Assembly (NCBI RefSeq): GCF_000631985.1
Contig: NZ_JFYN01000012.1
Location: forward strand, 558,001 to 622,000
Direction: 5' to 3'
DNA length: 64,000 nt
Source: Pseudomonas sp. RIT288
Lineage (GTDB): Bacteria; Pseudomonadota; Gammaproteobacteria; Pseudomonadales; Pseudomonadaceae
The stretch's first letter is position 1, and each line of letters starts with the position of its first letter. Under the pieces are notes generated by a model, which worked only from the letters and a program-made list of their open reading frames with translations, made no database searches and was not told the origin of the DNA. Positions 7,917-18,746 of this stretch are shown here, piece by piece. A program made the position numbers and the translations under genes.

Positions 7917-8110
7917 CTTTTAATACGTCATTGCTTTCTTCCTTCGGTTCTGCACGTAACGCGTTCGGTTACGCTGAAGATGAGGAGAATTTTCGACCGC
8001 CATAGCAGGGCGGAGATTTCTACGGTCTCTGATCGCCCGGGCAAAGCAAAAAAATCCCTCTGACGGCCTTGATGTAGGGTGGTTTCGATAATGATGTAGG
8101 AATTTTCTTA
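7917..8110. other. Divergent intergenic region with inverted repeats
   Basis: The gap between the divergent zinc-finger-like gene and the HNH gene holds GTAAC-N7-GTTAC (near 7957-7975) and, close by, a stem CCGCC-N7-GGCGG. The minus strand is open over much of the gap but codes for nothing convincing. It may be a promoter/operator region or a decayed repeat. No tRNA or integration site is visible. Confidence 0.35.
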
Positions 8111-8150
8111 TTGTTTGGTAGGCTTCATTCATCGTTACGAGGATGAATTG

Positions 8151-8957
8151 ATGCCCGCGGTCATTACCGAAAATGATGAGTCGAAATGGTCTGATCTGAC
8201 AGGCGTTCGATACCACTACCCGAAGCAGTATAAATCGGTGCTTTCAGAAGGGATGGAGGTGCTGTACTACAAAGGGAAGATGAAAGATAAGGCTTTTTTG
8301 GACCAGCGTTTGAGCGCGGCACCCCATTATTTCGGAGTTGCAAGAGTCGTAAGGGTGTATCCCGACAAAGACAGTACAACAGGCGATCTCTTTGTTGATC
8401 TTGAGCATTTCAGAGCTTTTGAGTCCGCGGTTCCGAACAAAATTGATGGGCAATACCTTGAGCCAATTCCTTCAACGCAAAAAAGTAATTACTGGCTCAG
8501 AAGTGCTCGGAAAATTGATCAATCCGTATTTGATAGGATTTGCGCTCTCGCGAAGCTAAAGGTTGAACCTGATGACAGCCTTAGCTCAAGTGATACTGCG
8601 CAAGAGTTTGAGACTAGAGTGATCGGCATAGAGGGCAAAAAGCTCGGATATTACGGTGTCAAATATGAGCGCAGTCCAAAGCTTAGGCAGCAAGCAATCC
8701 AAATTCATGGTCTCCAATGTAATGCCTGCGATTTTGATTTTGAGAAGGCATACGGCGAGCATGCTAAGGGCTTTATCCATGTACACCACGTGAAGCCAAT
8801 TTCTGAGTACGAAGAAGATCAGGTCGTGGACCCAGCTACTGACATGATTACGCTCTGCGCCAATTGCCACGCGACCGTACATAAAAAACCTCAGCAGCTG
8901 CTGAGTGTTGAACAACTGAAAGGCATTCTCAGTGGCCGTTGGGTTTTCGACGACTGA
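8151..8957 (+). CDS. HNH endonuclease with putative modified-base reader domain
   Basis: A 268-residue protein. The C-terminal HNH nuclease (about residues 165-250) has CNACDFDF, the core HVHHVKPI, and CANCHATVH, so four zinc cysteines and the catalytic His pair are all present. The N-terminal half (SDLTGVRYHYP, LYYKGKMKDKAF, YFGVARVVRVYP) resembles the EVE/PUA-like readers joined to HNH domains in modification-dependent (type IV) restriction enzymes. ATG 8151 is chosen for GAGGA 7 nt upstream; TTG 8115 is open too. The coding sequence is clearly more AT-rich than neighbouring genes, pointing to transfer. Confidence 0.8.
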   Translation: MPAVITENDESKWSDLTGVRYHYPKQYKSVLSEGMEVLYYKGKMKDKAFLDQRLSAAPHYFGVARVVRVYPDKDSTTGDLFVDLEHFRAFESAVPNKIDGQYLEPIPSTQKSNYWLRSARKIDQSVFDRICALAKLKVEPDDSLSSSDTAQEFETRVIGIEGKKLGYYGVKYERSPKLRQQAIQIHGLQCNACDFDFEKAYGEHAKGFIHVHHVKPISEYEEDQVVDPATDMITLCANCHATVHKKPQQLLSVEQLKGILSGRWVFDD

Positions 8958-9088
8958 ACTTTAGATATTTGGATGGTCCTGAAGCAACTACGAAGGAGCT
9001 TAGGGTCTTTTGTAACAGGCTTCATTTTGAAGCGGTCAAAGGAGATTAAGTGCTGCAGCGTAGAGTGGACAGGACAACCTGCCGCGAT

Positions 9089-9118
9089 AAAAAAGCCCCG
9101 ATCAAATCGGGGCTTTTT
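9089..9118. terminator. Bidirectional terminator between the HNH gene and nrdB
   Basis: Stem GCCCCGAT/ATCGGGGC flanked by an A-tract on the left and a T-tract on the right, so it can stop transcription from both convergent genes. The rest of 8958-9174 holds no gene that I can see. Confidence 0.9.
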
Positions 9119-9174
9119 GCTTTCTCAATTCGACGACTCAAGCAGCAATCGTCAAATCGTGGCGAGCGAGACCA

Positions 9175-10425
9175 TTAGTCCCAGCTAAGCGCACCACCAG
9201 TTTGGTATTCGATCACACGAGTCTCAAAGAAATTCTTCTCTTTCTTCAAGTCCATGATCTCGCTCATCCAAGGGAACGGGTTCGTAGTCCCTGGATATTC
9301 CTCTTTCAAACCAATCTGCGACAAACGACGGTTAGCGATGAACTTCAGGTAGTCCTCCATCATCGCCGCGTTCATGCCCAGTACGCCGCGAGGCATGGTG
9401 TCGCGGGCGTATTCGATTTCCAGCTGCGTACCCTGCAGGATCATCTGGGTCGCTTCTTCCTTCATTTCGGCATCCCACAGGTGTGGGTTTTCGATTTTGA
9501 TCTGGTTGATCACGTCGATGCCGAAGTTCAGGTGCATGGATTCGTCGCGCAGGATGTACTGGAACTGCTCGGCGACGCCGGTCATTTTGTTGCGGCGGCC
9601 CATGGAGAGGATCTGGGTGAAGCCGCAGTAGAAGAAGATGCCTTCCAGAACGCAGTAGTAGGCGATCAGGTTGCGCAGCAGCTCTTTGTCGGTGTCCGGG
9701 GTGCCGGTTTCGAACTTCGGATCGGAGATCGAACGAGTGTATTTCAGGCCCCAGGCTGCCTTTTTGGCGACCGATGGGATCTCGTGGTACATGTTGAAGA
9801 TCTCGCCTTCATCCATGGCCAGCGATTCGATGCAGTACTGGTAGGCGTGGGTGTGGATCGCCTCTTCGAAGGCCTGGCGCAGGATGTACTGGCGGCATTC
9901 CGGGTTGGTGATCAGGCGGTACACGGCCAGGACCAGGTTGTTGGCAACCAGGGAGTCGGCGGTGGAGAAGAAGCCGAGGTTGCGCATCACGATGCGGCGC
10001 TCGTCGTCGGTCAGGCCTTCCGGGTTTTTCCAGAGGGCGATGTCGGCGGTCATGTTGACTTCTTGCGGCATCCAGTGGTTTGCGCAACCGTCCAGGTACT
10101 TCTGCCAGGCCCAGTCGTACTTGAATGGTACGAGTTGGTTGAGGTCGGCGCGGCAGTTGATCATGCGCTTTTCGTCAACGGCGACACGGGCGGAGGCGCC
10201 TTCGAGTTCGGCGAGGCCTTCGGCGACGTCGAGGGAGTTCAGTGCAGCCTTGGCGCGGGCCACGGCGGCCGAGTCGTCGGCGGTCACGGCGCGGGCTTCG
10301 AGCGCGGCGGCGCCGCCGGCGTTGTCGAGGCGGTCCATGTTGGCTTCAGTAGCGTGGCCGGCGTTGGCGCCTTTCACTGCTGCTACTTCACTGTCTTCTT
10401 TGTCGAATTCGTCCCAGCTCAGCAT
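9175..10425 (-). CDS. nrdB: Class Ia ribonucleotide reductase, beta subunit
   Basis: A 416-residue protein that carries the diiron-tyrosyl radical needed to reduce ribonucleotides to deoxyribonucleotides together with NrdA. Visible metal-ligand motifs are [22 protein letters not shown] and [12 protein letters not shown]. The first 75 residues are an Ala/Asp-rich, probably disordered extension that makes it longer than the E. coli protein but usual for Pseudomonas. The C-terminal tail ([11 protein letters not shown]) is the type that docks into NrdA. GGAG precedes the ATG. nrdA is not adjacent; a long leader and an NrdR-box-like site lie upstream. Confidence 0.97.
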   Translation of the reverse strand: MLSWDEFDKEDSEVAAVKGANAGHATEANMDRLDNAGGAAALEARAVTADDSAAVARAKAALNSLDVAEGLAELEGASARVAVDEKRMINCRADLNQLVPFKYDWAWQKYLDGCANHWMPQEVNMTADIALWKNPEGLTDDERRIVMRNLGFFSTADSLVANNLVLAVYRLITNPECRQYILRQAFEEAIHTHAYQYCIESLAMDEGEIFNMYHEIPSVAKKAAWGLKYTRSISDPKFETGTPDTDKELLRNLIAYYCVLEGIFFYCGFTQILSMGRRNKMTGVAEQFQYILRDESMHLNFGIDVINQIKIENPHLWDAEMKEEATQMILQGTQLEIEYARDTMPRGVLGMNAAMMEDYLKFIANRRLSQIGLKEEYPGTTNPFPWMSEIMDLKKEKNFFETRVIEYQTGGALSWD

Positions 10426-10864
10426 GACGTGTCGTCTCCTGCGTGAGGGCCTGTCGCCCCGTGTGAAACCTGATTGGTTGGTTGTTCACACGGTCGTACA
10501 GACCGCGTTGGATCTTAAGGAATCGTTTTTTGCGGCAGCCAAGGCAGGCAATAAAACAGAATTTTGTACGGGTTTCCGAGAGCCTCTGACGGGCGCAGAT
10601 CAGCGTTGACGCTGCTGCGGGGCTTCAGAATGGCTTTTGCTCCCTGTAAGGGAATATTGCTGACCCGATTAGGGCGGCATTATAGGGAAAAAAACACGGG
10701 CGTGGGGGAGGGCGAAACACCGCAGGCCGTTCGATTGGCCGGGTGATTTCGATCGGAGCGAGGGTTTACAGGGCTTTCGCTGGGATTGGCCTGCGAGAAT
10801 TTTTTTTCATTAATTTTTTTGCGAGGCTTCGGTTGTTCAAGAAATGAGCAAAAAACCGCGTTTT
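10426..10864 (-). promoter_or_regulatory. Long leader/promoter region of nrdB
   Basis: About 440 bp without a gene. It holds a perfect TATAAT -10 element on the minus strand (10679-10684), a hairpin of GTGTGAA/TTCACAC arms near 10465-10500, and no plausible coding frame. Either the promoter at 10679 or one at the NrdR-like box further upstream may drive nrdB. Confidence 0.45.
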
Positions 10865-10880
10865 TCACTATATCTTGTGT
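10865..10880. promoter_or_regulatory. NrdR-box-like site
   Basis: On the minus strand this reads ACACAAGATATAGTGA, close to the ACAC-ATAT-GTGT form of NrdR boxes that repress ribonucleotide reductase operons. NrdR boxes usually occur in pairs about 31 bp apart; at that distance (10834-10849) only a weak second match is seen. Distance to the nrdB start is about 440 bp. Confidence 0.45.
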
Positions 10881-10990
10881 TTTGCAACCCTTTTGAGCGA
10901 CTCCAGACACAACTGAGCCCGACCGAAGCCGGGCTGGAATCGACCCTCAAATGAGGCGCTGAGTGATCCGATTCGGTGCAGTCTCAATCA

Positions 10991-11251
10991 TCAATTGGTG
11001 CAGCCGTTGCCCATGACGCTGTAACGCAGGATGTGGCGCTGCCCCTTGGAGTCGTCGTACTCCATTTTTGCCGGTACCACTTCGCAGACATTCGGCACTT
11101 CGCTCATCGACACCACTTTCGCGATGTCCAGGTGAGTGGAGTAAGTGTATTCCTCGATAGCCGGTTGTTGCTGTGCGACATCAGTCGGGACCTCGTCTGC
11201 CATGGCGGTTGCGCACAGACTACTGAGGGCCAGAACCAATAAAGCTTTCAT
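10991..11251 (-). CDS. DUF2790 small secreted protein
   Basis: An 86-residue protein with a signal peptide (about residues 1-19, MKALLVLALSSLCATAMA). The conserved part, YSTHLDIAKVVSMSEVPNVC followed by PAKMEYDDSKG, marks the Pseudomonas-restricted DUF2790 family of small periplasmic proteins; function unknown, though several relatives respond to copper or sugars. ATG 11251 is preceded by AAGGT; the frame extends to 11290. It stands alone, divergent from acsA. Confidence 0.85.
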   Translation of the reverse strand: MKALLVLALSSLCATAMADEVPTDVAQQQPAIEEYTYSTHLDIAKVVSMSEVPNVCEVVPAKMEYDDSKGQRHILRYSVMGNGCTN

Positions 11252-11502
11252 TTCAGATTTACCTTTTTGAGGTCGAGTGGGGTCACGCAACCTTTTTAGG
11301 GTTGCGTGTGGAACTTCATCGTTTGCAGTTATTACTTGAGAGCTGGATTAACGGCCTTCGTGGGGGCTGTAACGTTGTTAATCGCGTTTGCCTTGTCGGC
11401 GAGGTGGATTTTAGGGGGGAGGGGTGGGGGTAAACAGGTGGGGTTTTGATAAACACTTTTGGCGGTTTTGGTAACAATCGCCGCAAAACCTCGCCCAACC
11501 CT

Positions 11503-11588
11503 TGTAGGAGCTGCCGAAGGCTGCGATCTTTCGCCTTTGATTTTGCAAAGCGAGATCAAAAGATCGCAGCCTGCGGCAGTTCCTACAA
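11503..11588. repeat. REP/BIME inverted repeat
   Basis: Long imperfect hairpin: TGTAGGAGCTGCCGAAGG...GCGATC on the left arm and its complement ending TTCCTACAA on the right. The same repeat recurs at 18566, 32990, 53268 and 61077. It sits in the acsA upstream region (11316-11668), which holds no other feature that I can support. Confidence 0.85.
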
Positions 11589-11668
11589 CCATCGTCGAAT
11601 GGTTCTATGGGGCTGGCCCGGCTACAACGGGGTCATACAAAAACAACTATTCCACCGAGGTAAGAAAG

Positions 11669-13624
<1,956 letters not shown>

Positions 13625-13639
13625 GCGTTAGCTTCTTAG

Positions 13640-13674
13640 AAGCCCTGTCCGGTGATGCCGGGCGGGGCTTTTTT
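13640..13674 (+). terminator. Rho-independent terminator after acsA
   Basis: Stem AGCCC/GGGGCT with an inner CCGG/CCGG-type stem, followed by TTTTTT, 16 nt after the acsA stop. Confidence 0.8.
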
Positions 13675-13708
13675 GTGTCTGGTGTCTTTGTGGTGGGCGT
13701 GCCGGCTT

Positions 13709-13796
13709 CATCGCGAGCAGGCTCACTCCTACAGTTTGACCGTGTTTTACCTGAAGAAACCCAATCAACTGTAGGAGTGAGCCTGCTCGCGATAGC
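13709..13796. repeat. REP pair (BIME)
   Basis: Left copy TCGCGAGCAGGCTCACTCCT with its inverted copy GTAGGAGTGAGCCTGCTCGC at 13771-13790, separated by about 40 bp. It belongs to a different REP type from the GTAGGAGCTGCCG family. The following stretch 13800-14146 shows no gene. Confidence 0.85.
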
Positions 13797-14146
13797 CATC
13801 TGTCAGACGCCGCAGTAATCCCCTGTCAGAAACACAAACCACCCAACCAATAATTATCGATTTCCTGCGTAAGCCATTTCCCGCTGTTACCCATGCCTCT
13901 CCGAGTAACCAAATGTGTAACCGCCCGCCCCGCCGCGGGGCGAAGGGAAACGCAATGCCCCGTTTTAGAGCCTTAAAACCCCCGGTGAAAAATAAGACAC
14001 CACGCTGCGCTTGCCGGATTAGAAGGGTTTGCGAATAATAGGCCCGCAATTTGCAGCATAGATCGGTTCACCGTCTTTCGCTCTTGCATGAATTTGCAAG
14101 GCTGTCAATGTGCTCAAGCGGGTTTCTCTGTGCATCTGTAATTAGT

Positions 14147-14162
14147 TGTCGCATTGAAGAAA
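14147..14162 (+). promoter_or_regulatory. ArgR half-site upstream of aotJ
   Basis: TGTCGC-N8-AA is an exact match to the known half-site for the AraC-type ArgR of Pseudomonas, 183 bp before the aotJ ATG. The second half-site of the direct repeat is weak (a TGTCGT at 14178 lacks the AA). Regulation by ArgR is known for this operon in P. aeruginosa. Confidence 0.5.
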
Positions 14163-14344
14163 TATCGGCTTCGGGCCTGTCGTTAGAATGCCGATCACTC
14201 GCTCATCGTGGCTGACGTTGAAAACCCCGAGGGTTTCAATGGGAAATTTCCCACCGATGCTGCGCCGCTTTTCCGATTCACCCATTCGCATATTGGGCTG
14301 TCGCTCACTCTGCCGTTTTTGCCCTTTACCGATGGAGTCCCAAG

Positions 14345-15118
14345 ATGAAGAAACTTGTGCTGCTTGGCGCCCTGGCACTGTCCGTGCTGTCGCTGAATTC
14401 CTTCGCTGATGAAAAACCTCTGAAGATCGGTATCGAAGCGGCTTACCCTCCGTTCGCTTCCAAGGCGCCGGATGGCAGCATCGTCGGTTTCGACTACGAC
14501 ATCGGTAACGCCCTGTGCGAGCAGATGCAGGTCAAGTGCGTGTGGGTCGAGCAAGAGTTCGACGGTCTGATCCCGGCACTCAAAGTGCGCAAGATCGACG
14601 CGATCCTGTCGTCGATGTCGATCACAGAAGACCGCAAGAAGTCCGTGGACTTCACCAACAAGTACTACAACACCCCGGCCCGTCTGGTCATGAAGCAGGG
14701 CACCGCCGTCAGCGACAACCTGTCTGAGCTCAAGGGCAAGAACATCGGCGTGCAGCGTGGTTCGATCCACGAGCGTTTCGCTCGCGAAGTCCTGGCCCCG
14801 CTGGGTGCCGAGATCAAGCCATACGGTTCGCAGAACGAAATCTACCTCGACGTGGCCGCCGGTCGCCTCGACGGTACCGTGGCTGACGCCACCCTGCTGC
14901 AGGACGGCTTCCTGAATACTGATTCCGGCAAAGGCTTCGCCTTCGTTGGCCCGCAGTTCACCGACGTCAAATACTTCGGCGACGGCGTAGGCATTGCTGT
15001 GCGCAAGGGCGACGCGCTGAAAGACAAGATCAACGCAGCCATCACGGCTATCCGTGAAAACGGCAAATACAAAGCTATCCAGGACAAGTACTTCGCCTTC
15101 GATATCTACGGCAAGTAA
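14345..15118 (+). CDS. aotJ: Arginine/ornithine ABC transporter, periplasmic binding protein
   Basis: A 257-residue solute-binding protein (SBP family 3, like HisJ/ArgT) with a signal peptide (about residues 1-21, ending NSFA). The signature [14 protein letters not shown] and [11 protein letters not shown] regions form the ligand cleft. It captures basic amino acids in the periplasm and hands them to AotQM. First gene of aotJQMOP-argR, with a TGTCGC-N8-AA ArgR half-site 180 bp upstream. Confidence 0.95.
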   Translation: MKKLVLLGALALSVLSLNSFADEKPLKIGIEAAYPPFASKAPDGSIVGFDYDIGNALCEQMQVKCVWVEQEFDGLIPALKVRKIDAILSSMSITEDRKKSVDFTNKYYNTPARLVMKQGTAVSDNLSELKGKNIGVQRGSIHERFAREVLAPLGAEIKPYGSQNEIYLDVAAGRLDGTVADATLLQDGFLNTDSGKGFAFVGPQFTDVKYFGDGVGIAVRKGDALKDKINAAITAIRENGKYKAIQDKYFAFDIYGK

Positions 15119-15209
15119 TACGTCTCTGCGACAAGTCAGAAATGGCGCAAGCAACAGGATCTCTGCGGTTTGCGCCATTTTTTCATCCCAACTTTCGAGG
15201 ACCTGAATC

Positions 15210-15899
15210 ATGTTGAAAGGCTACGGGGCTGTCATCCTCGATGGCGCATGGCTGACGCTTCAGCTCGCCTTGTCGTCCATGGCCCTGGCCATCGTTCTCG
15301 GGCTGATCGGGGTCGCATTGCGCCTGTCGCCGATTCGCTGGCTGGCGTGGCTGGGCGATCTGTATTCCACGGTGATCCGCGGGATTCCCGATCTGGTGCT
15401 GATCCTGCTGATCTTCTACGGCGGTCAGGACCTGCTCAACCGCGTCGCGCCGATGCTCGGTTATGACGACTACATCGACCTGAACCCGCTGGCCGCTGGC
15501 ATCGGCACCCTCGGTTTCATCTTCGGTGCGTACCTGTCCGAGACGTTCCGTGGTGCGTTCATGGCGATCCCCAAGGGCCAGGCCGAAGCGGGCATGGCGT
15601 ACGGCATGAGCAGCTTTCAGGTGTTTTTCCGGGTGATGGTGCCGCAGATGATTCGCCTGGCGATTCCTGGCTTCACCAACAACTGGCTGGTTCTGACCAA
15701 GGCCACCGCGCTGATTTCGGTGGTCGGTCTGCAAGACATGATGTTCAAGGCCAAGCAGGCGGCAGATGCCACCCGCGAGCCTTTCACCTTCTTCCTCGCA
15801 GTGGCGGCGATGTACCTGGTGATCACCAGTGTCTCGTTGCTGGCGCTGCGTCACCTTGAGAAGCGCTACTCGGTAGGCGTAAGGGCGGCTGATCTATGA
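15210..15899 (+). CDS. aotQ: Arginine/ornithine ABC transporter permease
   Basis: A 229-residue inner-membrane permease of the HisQ type with about five membrane helices. The cytoplasmic ATPase-contact loop appears as EAGMAYGMSSFQVFFRVMVP (about residues 129-148). It pairs with AotM to form the channel. Overlaps aotM by 4 nt (ATGA), indicating translational coupling. Confidence 0.95.
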   Translation: MLKGYGAVILDGAWLTLQLALSSMALAIVLGLIGVALRLSPIRWLAWLGDLYSTVIRGIPDLVLILLIFYGGQDLLNRVAPMLGYDDYIDLNPLAAGIGTLGFIFGAYLSETFRGAFMAIPKGQAEAGMAYGMSSFQVFFRVMVPQMIRLAIPGFTNNWLVLTKATALISVVGLQDMMFKAKQAADATREPFTFFLAVAAMYLVITSVSLLALRHLEKRYSVGVRAADL

Positions 15900-16594
15900 T
15901 CTTCGACTACAACGTCATTTGGGAGGCCATGCCGCTGTACCTCGGCGGCCTGCTGACCACCCTCAAACTGCTCGCGCTGTCGCTGTTGTTCGGTCTGTTG
16001 GCGGCACTGCCGCTGGGCCTGATGCGCGTTTCCAAGAACCCGATCATCAACGGCGCCGCGTGGCTCTACACCTACGTGATCCGCGGCACGCCGATGCTGG
16101 TGCAGCTGTTTTTGATCTACTACGGTCTGGCGCAGTTCGAAGCGGTACGTGAAAGCTTCTTGTGGCCGTGGCTGTCCAGCGCGACGTTCTGCGCGTGCCT
16201 GGCCTTCGCGATCAACACCAGCGCCTACACCGCCGAAATCATCGCCGGCAGCCTCAAGGCCACGCCGAACGGCGAGATTGAAGCCGCCAAGGCCATGGGC
16301 ATGTCGCGCTTCAAACTGTACAAGCGCATCCTGTTGCCATCGGCCCTGCGCCGGGCGCTGCCGCAGTACAGCAACGAAGTGATCATGATGTTGCAGACCA
16401 CCAGTCTGGCGTCCATCGTGACCCTGATCGACATCACCGGCGCGGCTCGTACCGTCAACGCGCAGTACTACCTGCCGTTCGAGGCGTACATCACCGCCGG
16501 CGTGTTCTACCTGTGCCTGACCTTCATTCTGGTGAAGCTGTTCAAGCTGGCCGAGCGCCGCTGGCTGAGCTACCTGGCCCCGCGGAAGCACTGA
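15896..16594 (+). CDS. aotM: Arginine/ornithine ABC transporter permease
   Basis: A 232-residue HisM-type permease with several membrane helices and the contact loop EAAKAMGMSRFKLYKRILLP (about residues 128-147). Start overlaps aotQ by 4 nt; aotO begins 1 nt after its stop. Works with AotQ, AotJ and the ATPase AotP. Confidence 0.95.
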   Translation: MIFDYNVIWEAMPLYLGGLLTTLKLLALSLLFGLLAALPLGLMRVSKNPIINGAAWLYTYVIRGTPMLVQLFLIYYGLAQFEAVRESFLWPWLSSATFCACLAFAINTSAYTAEIIAGSLKATPNGEIEAAKAMGMSRFKLYKRILLPSALRRALPQYSNEVIMMLQTTSLASIVTLIDITGAARTVNAQYYLPFEAYITAGVFYLCLTFILVKLFKLAERRWLSYLAPRKH

Positions 16595-16595
16595 T

Positions 16596-17708
16596 ATGGA
16601 ACGCATCGACCACGTATTGCCGTGGAGCCACCTGGGCAGCGAGCGCAGGATTTCAGTCTTCCGCTTCGGTCAGGGCGAGCGCAAGGCCTACATTCAAGCG
16701 AGCCTGCACGCTGACGAACTGCCGGGTATGCGCACCGCCTGGGAGCTGAAAAAGCGCCTCGGTGAACTCGAAACCCAAGGCCTGCTCAACGGCGTGATCG
16801 AGCTGGTGCCGGTCGCCAACCCACTGGGCCTCGGCCAATTGCTGCAAGGCAATCATCAGGGGCGTTTCGAGGCGGGCAGCGGCAAGAATTTCAACCGCGA
16901 TTTCGTCGAGCTGAGCGCACCGGTTGCGGCGGCATTGGCTGACCGCCTCGGTGACGATCCGCACGCCAATATTCGCCTGATCCGTCAGGCCATGGCTGAT
17001 CATCTGGCGGCATTGCCCGAGGCGAGCAGCCAGTTGCAAGGCATGCAGCGCGTTTTGCTCAGCCACGCCTGCACCGCTGATGTGGTGCTCGATCTGCACT
17101 GCGACGCTGAAGCGGCGCTGCACATGTATGCGCTGCCGCAGCACTGGCCGCAGTGGCGTTCGCTGGCTGCGCATCTGAACGTGAAGGTCGGTCTGCTGGC
17201 GGAAGATTCTGGCGGCAGCTCCTTCGATGAAGCGTGCTCGTTGCCGTGGTTGCGTCTGTCGCGGCAGTTCCCGGACGCGCAGATTCCGCTGGCGTGTCTG
17301 GCGACCACCGTCGAGCTGGGCGGTCAGGCCAATACCGATCGCGCAGATGCGGAGGCCTGGGCCGAAGGCATTCTGGCGTTCCTCGCCGAGCAAGGCCTGA
17401 TCACTGGCGAGTGGCCGAAGCCGGCCACCGAGCCGTGCGAAGGCATGCCGTTCGAAGGCACTGAATTACTGTTGGCACCGCACCCCGGTGTGGTGAGTTT
17501 TCTGCGTAAACCCGGCGAGTGGGTTGAAGCCGGGGATGAGATTTTCGAAGTGATCGACCCTGTGTCCGATCGGGTCAGCACGGTGTGTGCTGGTACGTCC
17601 GGGGTGCTGTTTGCCATTGAACGGCTGCGCTATGCCCAACCCGGTTTCTGGCTGGCCAAGGTGGCGGGGCGCGAAGCGCTGCGTCACGGGCGCTTGCTCA
17701 ACGACTGA
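16596..17708 (+). CDS. aotO: Succinylglutamate desuccinylase/aspartoacylase-family protein
   Basis: A 370-residue zinc-peptidase-like (M14/AstE-AspA) protein. Metal-ligand motifs are visible as HADE (about residues 38-41) and a later LDLHCDAEAA (about residue 165). It is embedded between transporter subunits of the aot operon, but transport in P. aeruginosa does not need it; its true substrate is uncertain. A biotin/lipoyl-like C-terminal segment follows, as in this family. Confidence 0.9.
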   Translation: MERIDHVLPWSHLGSERRISVFRFGQGERKAYIQASLHADELPGMRTAWELKKRLGELETQGLLNGVIELVPVANPLGLGQLLQGNHQGRFEAGSGKNFNRDFVELSAPVAAALADRLGDDPHANIRLIRQAMADHLAALPEASSQLQGMQRVLLSHACTADVVLDLHCDAEAALHMYALPQHWPQWRSLAAHLNVKVGLLAEDSGGSSFDEACSLPWLRLSRQFPDAQIPLACLATTVELGGQANTDRADAEAWAEGILAFLAEQGLITGEWPKPATEPCEGMPFEGTELLLAPHPGVVSFLRKPGEWVEAGDEIFEVIDPVSDRVSTVCAGTSGVLFAIERLRYAQPGFWLAKVAGREALRHGRLLND

Positions 17709-17735
17709 CTGACTGTTTTTGTGAGAACCGACCGC

Positions 17736-18500
17736 ATGTACAAACTTGAAGTCCAAGACCTGCATAAACGCTATGGCAGTCACGAAGTGCTCAAGGGCGT
17801 GTCCCTGAAAGCGGCAGCCGGCGATGTGATCAGCATCATCGGCTCCAGTGGCTCCGGCAAAAGTACTTTCCTGCGCTGCATCAACCTGCTCGAGCAGCCG
17901 CACGCGGGCAAGATCCTGCTCAACAACGAAGAGCTGAAACTGGTGGCCAACAAGGACGGCGCGCTGAAAGCCGCTGATCCGAAACAGCTGCAGCGCATGC
18001 GTTCGCGCCTGTCGATGGTGTTCCAGCATTTCAACCTGTGGTCGCACATGACCGCGCTGGAAAACATCATGGAAGCGCCGGTCCACGTACTGGGCGTGCC
18101 CAAGGCCGAAGCCCGCGAGAAAGCCGAGCACTACCTGAACAAGGTTGGCGTGGCCCATCGTAAAGACGCGTTCCCTGGGCATATGTCCGGTGGCGAGCAG
18201 CAGCGTGTGGCGATTGCCCGTGCGTTGGCGATGGAGCCGGAAGTGATGCTGTTCGACGAACCGACTTCGGCCCTCGATCCGGAGCTGGTCGGCGACGTGC
18301 TCAAAGTCATGCAGGCCCTTGCTCAGGAAGGCCGCACCATGGTCGTGGTCACACACGAAATGGGCTTCGCCCGTGAAGTGTCGAACCAGTTGGTGTTCCT
18401 GCACAAAGGTGTGGTTGAAGAGAGCGGCAACCCGCGCGAAGTGCTGGTCAATCCGCAATCCGAGCGCTTGCAGCAATTCCTCTCGGGTAGCCTCAAGTAA
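17736..18500 (+). CDS. aotP: Arginine/ornithine ABC transporter ATP-binding protein
   Basis: A 254-residue ATPase. Walker A GSSGSGKST (about residues 38-46), signature MSGGEQQRVAIARAL, and Walker B VMLFDEPTSALDPE are all intact, as is the switch His in VVVTHEMGFA. ATG 17736 gives the family length and starts MYKLEVQDLHKRYGSHEV; the GTG at 17721 is an unlikely alternative. It energises AotQM uptake. Confidence 0.95.
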   Translation: MYKLEVQDLHKRYGSHEVLKGVSLKAAAGDVISIIGSSGSGKSTFLRCINLLEQPHAGKILLNNEELKLVANKDGALKAADPKQLQRMRSRLSMVFQHFNLWSHMTALENIMEAPVHVLGVPKAEAREKAEHYLNKVGVAHRKDAFPGHMSGGEQQRVAIARALAMEPEVMLFDEPTSALDPELVGDVLKVMQALAQEGRTMVVVTHEMGFAREVSNQLVFLHKGVVEESGNPREVLVNPQSERLQQFLSGSLK

Positions 18501-18565
18501 TCAGCGCTGCCGATATGCACCGGAATAGTGCATGCTTCGCAGCCTGAAGGCTGGCTCCAATCCCC

Positions 18566-18652
18566 TGTAGGAGCTGCCGAAGGCTGCGATCTTTTGCCCT
18601 TGTTTTTGAAGATCAAAAGATCGCAGCCTCGTTTCACTCGGCAGCTCCTACA
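18566..18652. repeat. REP/BIME inverted repeat
   Basis: Same GTAGGAGCTGCCGAAGGCTG type as at 11503, with the right arm interrupted by TCGTTTCACTCG. It lies between aotP and argR. Confidence 0.85.
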
Positions 18653-18746
18653 GTGGGAGCTTCGCAGGTTTCGAGATTTGCGTTCATTTACGGGCTAGCA
18701 TTGGCCCATGCCTTCATCACCGTTCTTCGTTTCGGATTGCCCGCCC

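Noticed and set aside
7920..8216. 98-residue minus-strand frame in the gap before the HNH gene
   Set aside because: It overlaps the HNH start, has no ribosome-binding site and no recognisable domain; treated as non-coding.
9202..10446. Plus-strand frame of 414 residues opposite nrdB
   Set aside because: Antisense shadow of nrdB, typical of high-GC genes; the Val/Phe/Asp-rich sequence has no protein features.
11503..11588. Insertion-sequence terminal repeats
   Set aside because: No transposase or target duplication; the sequence belongs to a multi-copy REP family.
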